This document shows positions 22,401 through 33,446 of a stretch of DNA of 64,000 bases, piece by piece; the stretch's first letter is position 1; every line of letters starts with the position of its first letter. The position numbers and the translations under genes were made by a program. The DNA lies in contig NC_087082.1 of assembly GCF_026151205.1 (NCBI RefSeq), positions 10,424,901 through 10,488,900 on the forward strand, written 5' to 3'. This DNA is from Bolinopsis microptera (lineage: Eukaryota; Ctenophora; Tentaculata; Lobata; Bolinopsidae). The notes under the pieces were generated by a model. It saw only the letters and a list, made by a program, of their open reading frames with translations. It was not told the origin of the DNA and did no database searches.

Positions 22401-25400
22401 ACAAGAACAATATCTTAATAGCAAAAAGATAAGTGAGTCATTACTCTACGTGACAGTCTGGTAGTCTGGTAGTCCCCCTCCTCCCTCTCCCGTTTAGTGC
22501 TTGATACCATAATTTTGGTTAAAACTGGTATCAGGATATTAGTTTAGTTTAAGTAGCTTTGGATTAGTTATAATATCGGGATTTAAGTCAAAGGTTCCAT
22601 CATTTTAAGGACGTATTCAATAAACAAATAAAAGCTCTGCAAAAAAGGAGGATGGAGCACTACAGGTTTTGTAAATTGACATTAATTCATCTTTTACTTA
22701 CTTTTGGTCATATTTATCAAATATCATAGTTTTATTTCGTTTGTTTATCACTAAGTTTCCTAAATACATGTATGATTCAGATTATTGATGCCACATCTTC
22801 CTATCTAGTTCTTCTCACTCTTCACTAATTCTTATTTCTTGTTAATGTCCCTTTATATCCTGTGTGCTAATATCGATTAAGATGACTGCTAATTTGATAG
22901 CTATCATTTATAGATGTTTTGTTAATATTACCACATTATAGATACTGTGCTTTAGCTCTTCTCGGCTGTGTTGACGGAAAAGAAAGAATTTAATTAAATC
23001 GTCACCACCGACTGCCCTCTTATTTGTTCAACAATATCTATTGTCTACAGTAGACAATATTCATACATGTTTGCAAGGATACACACACAACACGGATAAT
23101 ATCCAGACTTATCTTTCTATACTCGTTAGTAAAGTATCGCCAAATAACCGATTTGGGAAAGACTTAGTCTCACTTATAAAAACTACGTGCACTTCAACAC
23201 CGGTCGGTACACTAAACGTCAATTATAGGGGGACCTGTTACACACCCCCACCAAGCTTGTTAGTCATGATCCGTTCCAGGGACGGGAACATGCTCTGATC
23301 TGCGGAGAAACAACATGCTCTGCACAAAACCAACTGGCCCTTGTTGTACAGTTCTTGTCATGATTCCAACCAACTGCCAGTCCCTTGTTGTGCAGTTCTT
23401 GTCATGATTCCAACCAACTGCCAGTCCCTTGTTGTGCAGTTCTAGTCATGATTCCAACCAACTGCCAGTCCCTTGTTGTGCAGTTCTAGTCATGATTCCA
23501 ACCAACTGCCAGTCCCTTGTTGTGCAGTTCTAGTCATGATTCCAACCAACTGCCAGTCCCTTGTTGTGCAGTTCTAGTCATGATTCCAACCAACTGCCAG
23601 TCCCTTGTTGTGCAGTTCTAGTCATGATTCCAACCAACAGCCAGTCCCTTGTTGTGCAGTTCTAGTCATGATTCCAACCAACCTACTGGCATGCCAGTCC
23701 CTAGTTGTGCATTTCTAGTCATGATTCCAACCAACTGGCAGTCCCTTGTTGTACAGTATTTGTCATGATTCCAACTCCTCTTTTTTTACCAGCATTTATA
23801 TTCAGTCAGGGTGCAACGCCAAAACCAGCATCCGGTAGTAGCTGATCTTTCGTTAAATATAAACCCTCTCATCAACCACAGCCATCATTATACTTGCTCA
23901 CTTGAAGGTGGTCTGGTACGTGATTGTGGAAGTTTGCGTATCTCCGGGGATATGCCGCGGTGGTGGAGATCAGTATCACCAGATGTTAGGTTCGTTATAT
24001 TTTATACAGTATTTGATGGGTGTTGCGGAGTCTAGGGTTTATATGTCTTGGTTTAATTGGATACATTAGTCTCCACTTTGCTACACCATCTCGTCTTTTG
24101 CTGTATCCGTGAATATATGTTGCTTGTGGACCACAAGTTGTGGTCGATTGAATAGAAAGGCTGTTCCTGATGCCAAAAACTTGGTCGTAGCCTTCCCATT
24201 AACAGTGATTTTAAGATTGGATCTTTAACAATACTACAAATCTATAATTATAATTAGCAAGAAAGGTCTAATGGGCTTCCAAAGATAACGCATCTCGTTT
24301 TGAGAGGGCAACCTCTGAAATGGTTGTTTGTGAAATAGTTCGATATATTTTGTCTATATTCGGTCGTCTCATGTTTCCTTAATCCATAAATATTGCTGAA
24401 ACATTTTCAAAATGGTAAGATTCATTACTGCCCCATATTATCATGTTGTGCCTTAGGGGCTAGGGCTTAGCCAGAATAATTCCTAGTCCACGTGGCTTTT
24501 CCTCCACGCGAAGGGATGAAAGTATGAAACGCGGCCAAACACGTGCAATACCATCTGATAATATGGTTTAAATTGAAACTTTCATCGCATATTGAACGAA
24601 AAAATAGCACAGGAACATAATAGAATCGTAGCTCAAAGCATGTTTAGCTGTTTATGCCGCTGATATGCTTAGTTTGGTTGGAGTCACGTTTGAATTACAA
24701 ATTACTAATAATGAGGTCAAAGTCTTCCTTTTCCACAATAGTTCCTTTGTCTACGTCTTCTATTTAATGCAGCTATAAAATAGTCAATAGGATTGTCGCA
24801 ATAGTTTCTATGTCATAATTATATTATTGTGTTCTAAATTCACAGCACTTCACTTAAATTCCAATATTATGTTTTCGACGTAAGCATAGATTTAAATATA
24901 ATTTTCAGAATTAAACGCCGCACTATTGTTCCAGTGAGTAACAGGTTAAGTGGTCGTTCAGATATTTTACAAATAAAGAAACTAGTCTATACTAGATTTA
25001 GACTTTTTTAAAATCTCAACACTTATTTTACTTCGGACATTCCAACAGCCACATTGTTACACAAGTGTGTAACCAGGCAATTACAGGAAGCCGAAGGATT
25101 CAATTATACATTAGGCCAGTGACGGTTAAGGTAGTGTGTACCATACTTTCTTCGCCCGAGACTTTGCTGCAATGAGCAGCTCCTCATTTAACCCTCACAC
25201 CCGATTTCTCGAGTATTTGGCTGAGTGGACCGGGGGGCTGCATAGACCAGTCAGGATCCTTAGCTGAGCGTCGACGACGCTCACCCCACGGCTAGTGACA
25301 GAGTTGGGAATCGAACCTGGTACCTCAAGCAATGCCAGGCGGATTAACCAACTGAGCCACTAAGCCGTTTATAGTTAGTTGTCTAAATCAAATAGTTAGT

Positions 25401-28400
25401 TGTCTAAATCAAATAGCGGGGGGGGGGGGGGGGGGGCCAATGGCATAAAATGGCATAAAATGGCATAAAATGGCATAAAATGGAGACTTTTTCTATGGAG
25501 AAAATGGAAAAACCCATGAGTAATTCTCCATTTTCTCCATTTTATGCCATGAATTTTGTCTTCGAAATTTCATCTTTAACACCATTTAACACCTAAATTG
25601 GATATGCTAACATGTTTATTTACGCTTACTAGGGGCGTAACAAGCTTATGAAAGCTCATAGTAGGCTACTAGATGCTTATACTAGGTTAGTAGAGGCACA
25701 CTTCAGGCAAACTCATAATTACTCAAGCCTAGTGTAAAGTTATTTCTACAGGGTACAGCAGGAGTGAGTAATAGGGGAGAGTAATAGGCACTGAGAAGTG
25801 AGACCTACATCCTCGACAGTCGAAACAAGCTCGCACTGCAAAGGGGAGGCCTGCCTTCCGAGATCGCATTACCAGGGGGAAGCCTCGAGTCCAAATTTGT
25901 GTATCGAGGGGTAGGTGCAGACTTCGATAAACCGAAAAACCAAAAAGATATTTTCGGCTTATAATGAAGAGGGTAGCATGAAACGTGGAGAAAAGTGGTT
26001 TTTAGAAAAACTTTGAAAAATTTTGACTTAACAAATTTTCGGCCCGAGTCATTCTCGATACGTACCTCTCGTATCGAGAGCTCCCGATTCCGAGCTTGTG
26101 TTGCAAAGGGGAGGCCTGCCTTCCGAGATCGCATTACCAGGGGGAAGCCTCGAGTCCAAAATTGTAATTTCTAAGTCAAAATTTTTCAAAGTTTTTCTGA
26201 AAAACACTTTTCTCCACGTTTCATGCTACCTTGTTCATTTTAAGCCGAAAATATTTTTTCGGTCAAAATTTTTTCTGAAAACCGCTTTTCTCCACGTTTC
26301 ATGCTACTCTGTTCATTATTTTCCGAAAATATTTTTTCGGTTTTTCGAAGTCCACACCTTCCCCTCGATACACAATTTTGGACTCGAGGTAATGCGATCT
26401 CGGAAGGCAGGCCTCCCCTTTGCAACACGAGCTCGGAATCGGGAGCTCTCGATACGGGAGGTACGTATCGAAAATGACTCGGACCGAACATTTTCTAAGT
26501 CAGCATTTTTCAAATTTTTTCTGAAAACCGCTTTTCTCCACGTTTCATGCTACCCTGTTCATTATTTGCCGCAAATATTTTTTCGGTTTTTCGAAGTCCA
26601 GATCACCTTCCCCTCGATACACAATTTTGGACTCGAGGTAATGCGATCTCGGAAGGCAGGCCTCCCCTTTGCAACACGAGCTCGGAATCGGGAGCTCTCG
26701 ATACGGGAGGTACGTATCGTAAATGACTCGGACCGAACATTTTCTAAGTCAACATTTTTCAAAGTTTTTCTGAAAACCACTTTTCTCCATGTTTCATGAT
26801 ACTCTGTTCATTATTGGCCGAAAATATCTTTTTTTAAAATAATTTTTCTCGAAATTCTAAATTTTTCAGGTTTTCAATGGCATAAAATGGCATAAAATGG
26901 CATAAAATGGAGACTATTTCTATGGAGAAAATGGAAAAACCTATGAGTAATTCTCCATTTTCTCCATTTATGCCATTGGCCCCCCCCCCCCCAAATAGCT
27001 TATTATATATAATATAATTTATATATAATATATATAATATTTTAATATATATAATATATAATATGCTTATTAAAACAACTATCAGACGACGATAAAGTAT
27101 TCCAAGTTTAACGGGGCTATAATTATAATCAGATTTCATTTTTAGTCTTATTTTATCAGCTTTATAACTTTTTCTACCGCTTTATCATTGGAAGCCGACG
27201 GATCTTCCACCAATGGCAATGCCCACTTCTTTACTCACAGTTTTCCTTACAATTTGTAATTATAAAAGTATTCTATCGTGAATATGTCTATATCGTATGC
27301 CTGCCAGAATAATATAAAATGTATTATATTAAGTTGAGTTGTTTTTTGGCGGTGATCCACTGCATGCCAGTTCTGTAATTTTTCATGGTCTTTTATCGGC
27401 TAAACTTACTTATATTTATTATTTGATTTTGACGGCATACATTGATTTGCCAAGTTGCATTTTTATAACGTACATACGTATTGTTATTATATTATCGTAA
27501 CAATATTTTCTAACCGTGTAAAGTCGTGTTTATTCACCTTTAATCATTCTTATGGGGCACAGAACACTGATTAATCAAATCTTAACATCAGCGGTGAAGT
27601 ACCACAAATACTGAGTACTGACATAAGTATATCTTCACGTCGTTTTGTAAGGACGGAAAGCTTGCTAAGTTCACCAACAGTAGAATTAAGTCCGGTACTT
27701 CAGTGAAACCAAAAAATATTCACTTTCCTTTACAATCCTCTTCCAGCCATGCCGTGTCGTCACTATGTACTTGATGTTGAATTTGTTGATCCATGTTATG
27801 TTCAATTTTGTTAGTTTGAAGGGAGTAGCATTACAATTTATCATATTGCATTCAGTTCGGCATATTTTATCAAAGACAATCTTCGTCAATTACAATGCTA
27901 CTTCAAAATCCTCTCGCGGAGCAATGTTCGTCATTTTTATTTCAAATTTGAAATTAAATTGGTCCGGTATAACTTGACTAGATCTATGCAAACTTTTTTG
28001 AATAACCTTTCTGGTTCTGGCATTAATTACAGTGTGTTTAAAAAGTCTTTTTAGGATTTACTTTGTCAATAACTTTGTATCCATTTGTCTGATAGAATTT
28101 TACAATCAAGTTTAAACAAACAAATGGATACAAAGTTATTTAAAAAATGAATCCAAGCAAGACGTTTTGAAACACCCAGTATATAATATAGTAGTTACTT
28201 GTAACTTTTAAACAATAATCCCCTCTCGTGATTACTAGACCCTCTCACTAGCAATGGATTACACAGATCTGACGTTCGCTGTAATATGTTTCCTGTGTTG
28301 CATGGTGGGAATCCCATCAAACAGTATCTCCCTCTACTATTTCCTGAGAAAGACCAGGGATATTCCCACTTGTATCTACATTGTCATCTCCTCTGTTGAC

Positions 28401-31400
28401 ATCCTCACCTGTATCCTTGTCTTCCCTGTCGGTAAGTGCGATCCTCTATTAATTCATTATCCTACCATTGGAGGATTAGACTTAAAACATAGTTGATTCT
28501 CAACCTCTTTTGAAAGTTGGAACACTGTTCTCTTTCAGGATTATCCTTAGCAGGATACAGGAACAGTATGATGTTCTCCAGCAAGTACTTCTGTTCCTTC
28601 TGGGGTTTTACCTGGGAGTTGATCCCTTACTACTCAGTATTCCTTGTCTTTGCCCTTTCCTTTCTTCGCACTTTCGCTCTTCTCAAGCCCCTTGTTTACA
28701 TCAGGAAAAAAGTGAGTCGATCGATATTTTAACTGTTTGTTTCATAGCCACAACTCGCTTCGTCACCAGAAATACAATTTCATAAAACAAAATGTTTCCA
28801 AATAGACTCAATTATATATGTATAGTACAAATCATCACTAAAGTTGTTTATCTTTAATTAATCACACATTCCAATCTCTAACACAGCAAAACACTCAGAT
28901 TGTAGTGGGGTTGATAGCGGGTTACATGTTGTTCCTCATGACAAGACAGCTGATGGGCGTCTTCCTAGGATACAGTAGTTACCAGTACCATGAAGCTGCT
29001 GGCTACTGCTGGAACAACATCGCCCATACCCAGTACCGGGTTAGTAACCAAGCTAATTATAAGCAGCAACTCTTCTTAAAAATTCAACATATCAATAGTT
29101 GTAGAAGATTATTTGCATTATATATTGACTCAGCTAGTTAAATTATACCATTGTAATACTGACATAATATTAATTTTTCCTTTAGCATGTTATTAACCAG
29201 ATATAATTAACCATCCCTAACCTCACACCTTCTGTTCAGGTGTCAAACGAAGTGTTCTCCACACTCCAGCTAGCATTCCCCATAATCCCCATCGCAGTCA
29301 GCTGCATCACCTCCACTGTCGTCATCCTGTTCTCGGTAAGAGTCTCCCGGAGCTCCTCCGCCGTCACCAAGATGAAGAAGAAAGCAACTGTGACCATCAT
29401 CATAGTCACCACCGTCTACATCATCTTCAACCTGCCCGTTTTTCTCAACTATGTCAGGTTCATTGTAACGGTGTACGGTAAGCAAAAAGACATCCAGAAC
29501 GTGTTCCTGGCGAAGTACATCTGGTTGCTGACCTACATCATCACAGTGGCCCTCAACTCCCTGGTGAACCCCTTGATTTACGTGCTGCGCATGCGCAGGT
29601 TCAGAGCAGAGGCTCTTAACATCTTCAAGAAACAACCGGTAATGACCTACAACGCACACAGCCACACGGATACAACAAACAACGTGGTGTTAGCAAACAG
29701 GAACGCGATGAACAACAACAACTCCACCCGCTCCTGTGCGACTGTCTCCACCTTCCCGACCAATCAGGACAGTTTGAAGAGTACTCCCTCACACAGTCTC
29801 TCACTGAGGAAACCCTCTGTCTGCTCTGTGGGGCTAGGGACAGCTGACATCAGAGCTGACCCTCCAACAGCGATGGTGGATGTCTCCAGAACAAAGAGCA
29901 TTCCCTGAGAGTACACTCAATTAAAGGGGTGATCTTCAGTTGCTCCAAAGCTCGAACGTGCTAATCTAGAAAAAGGAAAAGGACCAATGAACGGTAAGGA
30001 AATAACATCCGTAAGAAACAGAGGAGAGGGAGATAAAAGAATCAAGAAATGCGATGGTCGCAGATCAGGTTGAGTAACATGACGGTGGAAAAAAGGTACG
30101 AGACCATGCCTGCAATAATTCAATAAAAGACAATTTTCTGTGAACAGATTCATAACTGACAGTTCATAGGTACCTAGGTATTATACATTAAACTATCAGT
30201 GTATCACTGCTTAATTAATAATCATAAGATTAATCATTTAAAGATAATGACCTTATATGGTCAAGTTCGGAGACAACCTGTACATTTTTTACTTTTTTAG
30301 AAGTGTGTGGTGGAGCCAGCTCAACACAGAATGAAACTCCCTGATTATATGGCTGACAAGACATTTTTCAGGACTTTTTCTGAGTAAAAAAAAAATTAAA
30401 AGGTTGAACGGTTGAGCAGATACAGGTGGTATTAAACAAACCCTTAAAAGGTGGAGATTTAAGGTGGAGACTGGCTCTGGTTGAAGAAACTTTTGATTAA
30501 GGTGGAAAACGTTATTGGTAACACAAACTACATCAAATTTGCAATCTGATGGTTTTGTCAATATTTTATTTAAGTGCTCAACCGAGGTGGAGAAATTAAA
30601 TGCACTTTTCAAAGCTGCTCAATCGGGGGTGGAGAAAGGTTTAGAGAGTTCTAGGTTAGCTAGAGAGTTGCGTCTCGGCCTTTTCTACTTCCCGTTAAAT
30701 ATTGTTTTTTCCATTGACGCTCAACAGGGTGGAGATCTTTCATTAAGAAACAGTAAAAAGCCTGTCAAACATGCCTAAATTCATTGGTTTTATCACTAAT
30801 TCTAATCTGCTCTGTTAACTGCTACTGTAGGGGATCATAAAACTGTTACCCCTTCTGTCTTAAAGCAAAGTGTTCTAGCAAATGAAAAGTTGTGAAAAGG
30901 TATTCAACAAGGTGGAGAAATTGTTGATTAAACATTAAAACATTAAAAAATGCATTAAAACTGGCCCCACCGGGTTGAGTTGAGCTTTCGCAGTTGATTT
31001 CTGGAAGAAATAACATTGGGTGACACTTTAGCATGTATACAACTCATCAAACTAGCCATCAACCACTCAACTGCGGTGGAGAACCTTGACTTCTGAGGTC
31101 AAATTTACGCCCAAATTTGCCAAATTTGAGTCTCCACCTATGTTGAGTGTACTTTTCAGCAAGGATGCCTTGTAATATGAGTTGGTAGATGATTTAGAAT
31201 CATTGGTATTGCAAATGGACTGCCACAGTCACTCTACAGCTCCTAAACTACAGAATAACAGATTTTGAACTGCATGTTATGCTGTCTCCACCTCGGTTGA
31301 GCCGATTCTGAGGATCCTATTCTATGAAATATGATTGGTATAACCCATAATATTAAATATTAGGACTTTGGAGCAATTAAAAAGCATGAGAGGGTTAGTT

Positions 31401-32612
31401 CTAGTCACTTATATTAGCTCATGTAGTCAGTGAACTGCTCCACCTGTGTTGAGCAGACAAACCTGCTCAACCGGCACTTTTTGAGTACCCACCTGTCTTA
31501 CGTAACGTTAAATTGTGAAATTTGGAGTAAATATTTTTTTCATAAGTGATTTACAGTTCATTTATTTTTGTAATTTTCAGGTGGCCACTGTCTCCACCAA
31601 GGTTGAGTTATTTAAATTTTGAACCCAGATATCATTATAGAAAGGTTAGGAGTATAATATCTGAAGAGCCTGTACCCCTTGGACTGTCAGAGGAATTATA
31701 ATTAATTTTACCGTTTATGGCAGTGAGATGAGTGTAATTAGTGACTGATTTTATGTACAGGTTGTCTCCGAACTTGACCATATGCAGTAATGCAGATGGA
31801 ATGTTCAAATAGTTGATTTTAATCGAATTGAAAATATTGTTTACTGTACCTTGTATTACTATTATTGTTTAATGTAAACTGACAAAACTTGTTAATTTAT
31901 TTCTTTATTTGTTATCTTAAATGTTAGGATTCAATCATAATATGAGCTCTCATCTTCTAAATTGGTCACATTAATATTTTACATTGTTTATATTTAAATA
32001 CGTTTCACTTTTATTAAAAACAATCGATAAAGCCGGTTGAGTAAACCTTAAATTCACGAACGTATAAACCTCACTAACCGTTGATAACAGCTGGATGTTT
32101 TCCCAGTTGCTTGCACAGAACGATTTGTTTGGAAGGTTGGTATTTGAGTAATGTGTGCAGTTTAGACACACTCTTATCTGATATACCCGTATCAGTAGTT
32201 CTACCTGATAAATGTTAGCTATTGTGTTATATTTGTATATTTAAATGATATCGCTATATTCCCCGCAATATTGGGAGCATATGTTTTTATTTGCAGTTTA
32301 TCGTAATTATATGAAATAGCGATAAACCGTTTAATTAAGATTACTTAAAATTTTATTTCTATAATATTGATAGTTTTAAACTAATCACAACACTACAAAT
32401 CTATTACATTTATTGAGGACGTTACAGAAGGAATTGATTTAATGTATGTAGTTGGAGGAGTCCTAACTCTCCTCACGTCAGAAAATGGCGTTTCTCTTGT
32501 ACCAAATATTATTATGTTGTATAATTTAATATTTACCTAACGCTACCACTTCGTTAGGAGGCAGTTCTATATCATTGTGAAGATCGTCAGAACTGGACAC
32601 ATACCATTTCAT
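7485..32612 (-). CDS. PNKP: Polynucleotide kinase 3'-phosphatase (PNKP)
   Basis: Thirteen exons on the minus strand: 32612-32537, 32204-32079, 21666-21568, 17837-17520, 16814-16639, 16183-16079, 15971-15881, 15685-15614, 15465-15337, 8920-8808, 8496-8303, 7981-7895 and 7665-7485. They sum to 1767 nt (588 residues) with every phase matching. An in-frame TGA precedes the ATG. Residues 1 to ~100 form an FHA domain ([15 protein letters not shown]). Residues ~101-206 are a Ser/Thr/Lys-rich linker. Next comes the HAD phosphatase with nucleophile motif DFDHT (Asp237, Asp239; the usual Gly is His) and motif SNQNGI. The kinase has P-loop GYPGSGKS at 441-448 and [12 protein letters not shown]. The enzyme restores 5'-phosphate and 3'-hydroxyl ends in DNA strand-break repair; the FHA normally binds phosphorylated XRCC1 or XRCC4. 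Introns 2 (10.4 kb) and 9 (6.4 kb) hold a nested receptor gene and transposons. Introns at 17838-21567 and 8921-15336 show no other exon. Confidence 0.93.
9395..9689. repeat. Perfect 142-bp inverted repeat (Penelope 5' end)
   Basis: Arms 9395-9536 and 9548-9689 are exact reverse complements around an 11-bp spacer at 9537-9547. The right arm reaches into the start of the RT reading frame (ATG at 9653). The part from 9548 to about 9642 recurs at 13920-14014. Confidence 0.93.
12132..12412 (-). mobile_element. SINE-like retroposon inserted in the Penelope frame
   Basis: About 280 bp of unrelated, non-coding sequence separates the RT from the endonuclease. On the minus strand it ends in an A-rich tract (plus-strand T-rich run at 12132-12153), as expected for a retroposon. 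Its last ~65 bp (CAGAGGTAGGCAAAGCAT and GGCCAACCAGG on the minus strand) recur at 21690-21770, showing it is dispersed. The precise 5' edge and target duplication are not clear. Confidence 0.6.
12765..13602. mobile_element. Non-autonomous TTAA-target DNA transposon (piggyBac-like)
   Basis: An 838-bp element with inverted ends GGCCACAGGGGGGGGTC, flanked on both sides by TTAA (12761-12764 and 13603-13606). One TTAA plus the flanks restores the endonuclease frame without loss or gain. The interior has no ORF of note and contains several copies of GGTTAACC or GAGGTTAA in both orientations. TTAA duplication and traceless joining point to the piggyBac superfamily. Confidence 0.8.
14929..14980. promoter_or_regulatory. 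Pair of GGTCACGTGA sites in PNKP intron 9
   Basis: GGTCACGTGAT and GGTCACGTGAC lie about 23 bp apart, each a palindromic CACGTG E-box in the extended form bound by USF, TFE and MITF-type bHLH-zip factors. Whether they act as an enhancer is unknown. Confidence 0.3.
21690..21770 (+). repeat. Second copy of the SINE-like 3' segment
   Basis: The segment starts CAGAGGTAGGCAAAGCATC and contains GGCCAACCAGGTCCAGCC, matching the minus strand of 12155-12215. It sits about 25 bp upstream (in PNKP sense) of the acceptor of PNKP exon 3, so the polypyrimidine and branch-point region of that exon is next to transposon-derived DNA. Confidence 0.6.
22046..22160. repeat. 19-bp tandem repeat, array of CACGTG palindromes
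   Basis: Five head-to-tail copies of GCACGTGCACTAGTCATCA start at 22065 and are identical until the last diverges. Each contains the palindrome GCACGTGC and an ACTAGT. A further CACGTG lies just upstream at about 22048, so six E-box cores fall within about 110 bp. It lies in PNKP intron 2, about 400 bp from exon 3. Confidence 0.85.
23336..23775. repeat. 44-bp minisatellite
   Basis: About ten tandem copies of a 44-bp unit (landmarks CCCTTGTTGTGCAGTTC, TAGTCATGATTCCAACCAAC, TGCCAGT). Inner copies are almost identical. Early copies read CTTGTC instead of CTAGTC, and one copy near 23683 carries a short insertion. It is located in PNKP intron 2. Confidence 0.9.
25130..25367 (-). mobile_element. 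tRNA-derived SINE
   Basis: On the minus strand the head (25367-25289) looks like a decayed tRNA, with A box TGGCTCAGTTGG (25359-25348), B box GGTTCGATTCC (25317-25307) and near-complementary ends (CGGCTTAGTG and CACTAGCCG). These form an internal RNA polymerase III promoter. A ~150-bp body follows to about 25130. A second head copy is at 59719-59797. No sensible anticodon arm, so it is not a functional tRNA gene. Confidence 0.75.
25418..26991. mobile_element. Foldback DNA transposon with poly-G ends
   Basis: A 1574-bp element flanked by the 8-bp duplication CAAATAGC (25410-25417 and 26992-26999), the target length of hAT elements. The left end is a run of 19 G followed by CCAATGGCATAAAATGG; the right end is the complement with about 12 C. 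A ~115-bp block rich in ATGGCATAAA is present near both ends in the same orientation and is itself nearly palindromic. The interior holds four copies of a unit rich in palindromes (CTCGAG, GAGCTC, TACGTA), two inverted in the left half and two direct in the right half. The 233-residue open frame across the right half is a by-product of the repeat. Confidence 0.75.
27000..27066. repeat. AT-rich simple repeat
   Basis: Interrupted (TATAA/TATATAA)n directly next to the right end of the foldback element. Confidence 0.7.
28030..28179. mobile_element. Small mariner-like MITE
   Basis: A 150-bp element flanked by TA on both sides. Its ends read CAGTGTGTTT and, inverted, CTGGGTGTTT. Inner arms AATAACTTTGTATCCATTTGT are exact inverted repeats (about 28070-28090 and 28120-28140). 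Target TA and a GTGTTT-type end fit the Tc1/mariner group. It lies about 75 bp upstream of the nested receptor start codon. Confidence 0.7.
28254..29908 (+). CDS. Rhodopsin-like GPCR nested in PNKP intron 2
   Basis: Four exons, 28254-28431, 28539-28711, 28887-29039 and 29240-29908, sum to 1173 nt (390 residues). All introns have GT-AG borders and matching phases, and the gene is on the strand opposite to its host. TM1 ([20 protein letters not shown]) starts almost at the N-terminus. TM3 is followed by [11 protein letters not shown], a relic of the DRY region. TM6 contains [10 protein letters not shown] and TM7 ends in [16 protein letters not shown], with an intact NPxxY. The ~95-residue cytoplasmic tail is Ser/Thr/Asn-rich, a likely arrestin/kinase target. 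The 3' exon is rich in C at third positions, unlike the AT-rich surroundings. The ligand is unknown. The TM3 motif resembles that of the receptor at 0.8 kb, so the two may be distant relatives. Confidence 0.85.
30122..30127 (+). promoter_or_regulatory. Putative poly(A) signal of the nested GPCR
   Basis: AATAAA lies about 215 nt after the receptor stop codon and before the TA-flanked element that starts at 30255. Confidence 0.4.
30255..31783. mobile_element. TA-flanked non-autonomous transposon with mirrored internal motif array
   Basis: The ends are perfect inverted repeats of about 28-31 bp beginning TGGTCAAGTTCGGAGACAAC, with TA on both sides. Inside, a motif CTCAAC-(4-6 nt)-GGTGGAGA occurs five times in forward orientation in the left half (30577, 30617, 30719, 30902, 31065). 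It occurs four times in reverse orientation in the right half (31131, 31285, 31438, 31591). No transposase is visible, so it must be mobilised in trans. Confidence 0.75.
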
Positions 32613-33446
32613 TTTCTTGTCACCTGTGATATCTCAAGTCGATGAGCTGCAATTTATGTAAGCTTGAAGTTTTGAGTATACAATTGCTGTTCATTCGGGC
32701 CGTACAAATCTATACGATGCAGTAATTTTGGGTCAACCTGTATGATCATTAATTATCATTAAAGTGTTCAAGATAAAATCAATTATGATACTTAGTATTT
32801 CCACTCCTCACTATTCAATGAAACGTTTATATTTGAAACACAGCTAGCAAATGTATTTATATATACTTCTAAAGGTCGAGTTTTACTGATTTTCATACTT
32901 TAATCGGTTAAATGTATAAAATTTAACAACACTTGGAAACTTACCAACAGCACAGAGAAAAATGAAAGGTTAGATAATCTAGTTGAAATCAGGGACCACA
33001 TTTCTTAATAATATATTATATATATTCTCATTGTGTTGAATTAAAGAGGTTTAATCGACTAATCGGACGATGACACTACAGGAATACCTGAGGTGTCATT
33101 CACCCGGACTATTCACATACACTTGAAGTTTCGCATCTTTTTGACTGTCCCAGCCTAACGCTGATTATACTATTATGAACATCATAGTTAAAAATATCCA
33201 ACCAGTTCTTCAATATTTATACCGCTCAGAAAATTTCTTCGCCCATGAAATGTTGACATATCAAACGGGACTGTAATAATAACTCGTCGCCCCTAGCCAC
33301 ATTATATACTAAAAATATGGACCTTCCTTACTCCTTAGTAAGAACAGATGGAACTGTAGCTACACAAAAAACTCTTATCAAGTTTAGACATTAACAATAT
33401 TTTGATCAATAATAAATTATTTATAAATGTATACACTTATCAAAAT

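Noticed and set aside
23336-23775. CRISPR-like array
   Set aside because: The repeats are contiguous with no unique spacers, and the sequence is animal nuclear DNA; it is a minisatellite.
23811-24035. 74-residue plus-strand ORF
   Set aside because: No domain, no splice context, chance length.
25289-25367. tRNA gene
   Set aside because: A and B boxes are present but no proper anticodon arm or cloverleaf; repeated elsewhere as a SINE head.
26098-26799. 233-residue open frame
   Set aside because: It runs through repeated palindromic units of the foldback element, with equivalent frames on the other strand; no protein similarity.
29270-29665. 131-residue minus-strand frame
   Set aside because: Antisense shadow of the conserved last exon of the nested receptor; high GC at third positions keeps it open.
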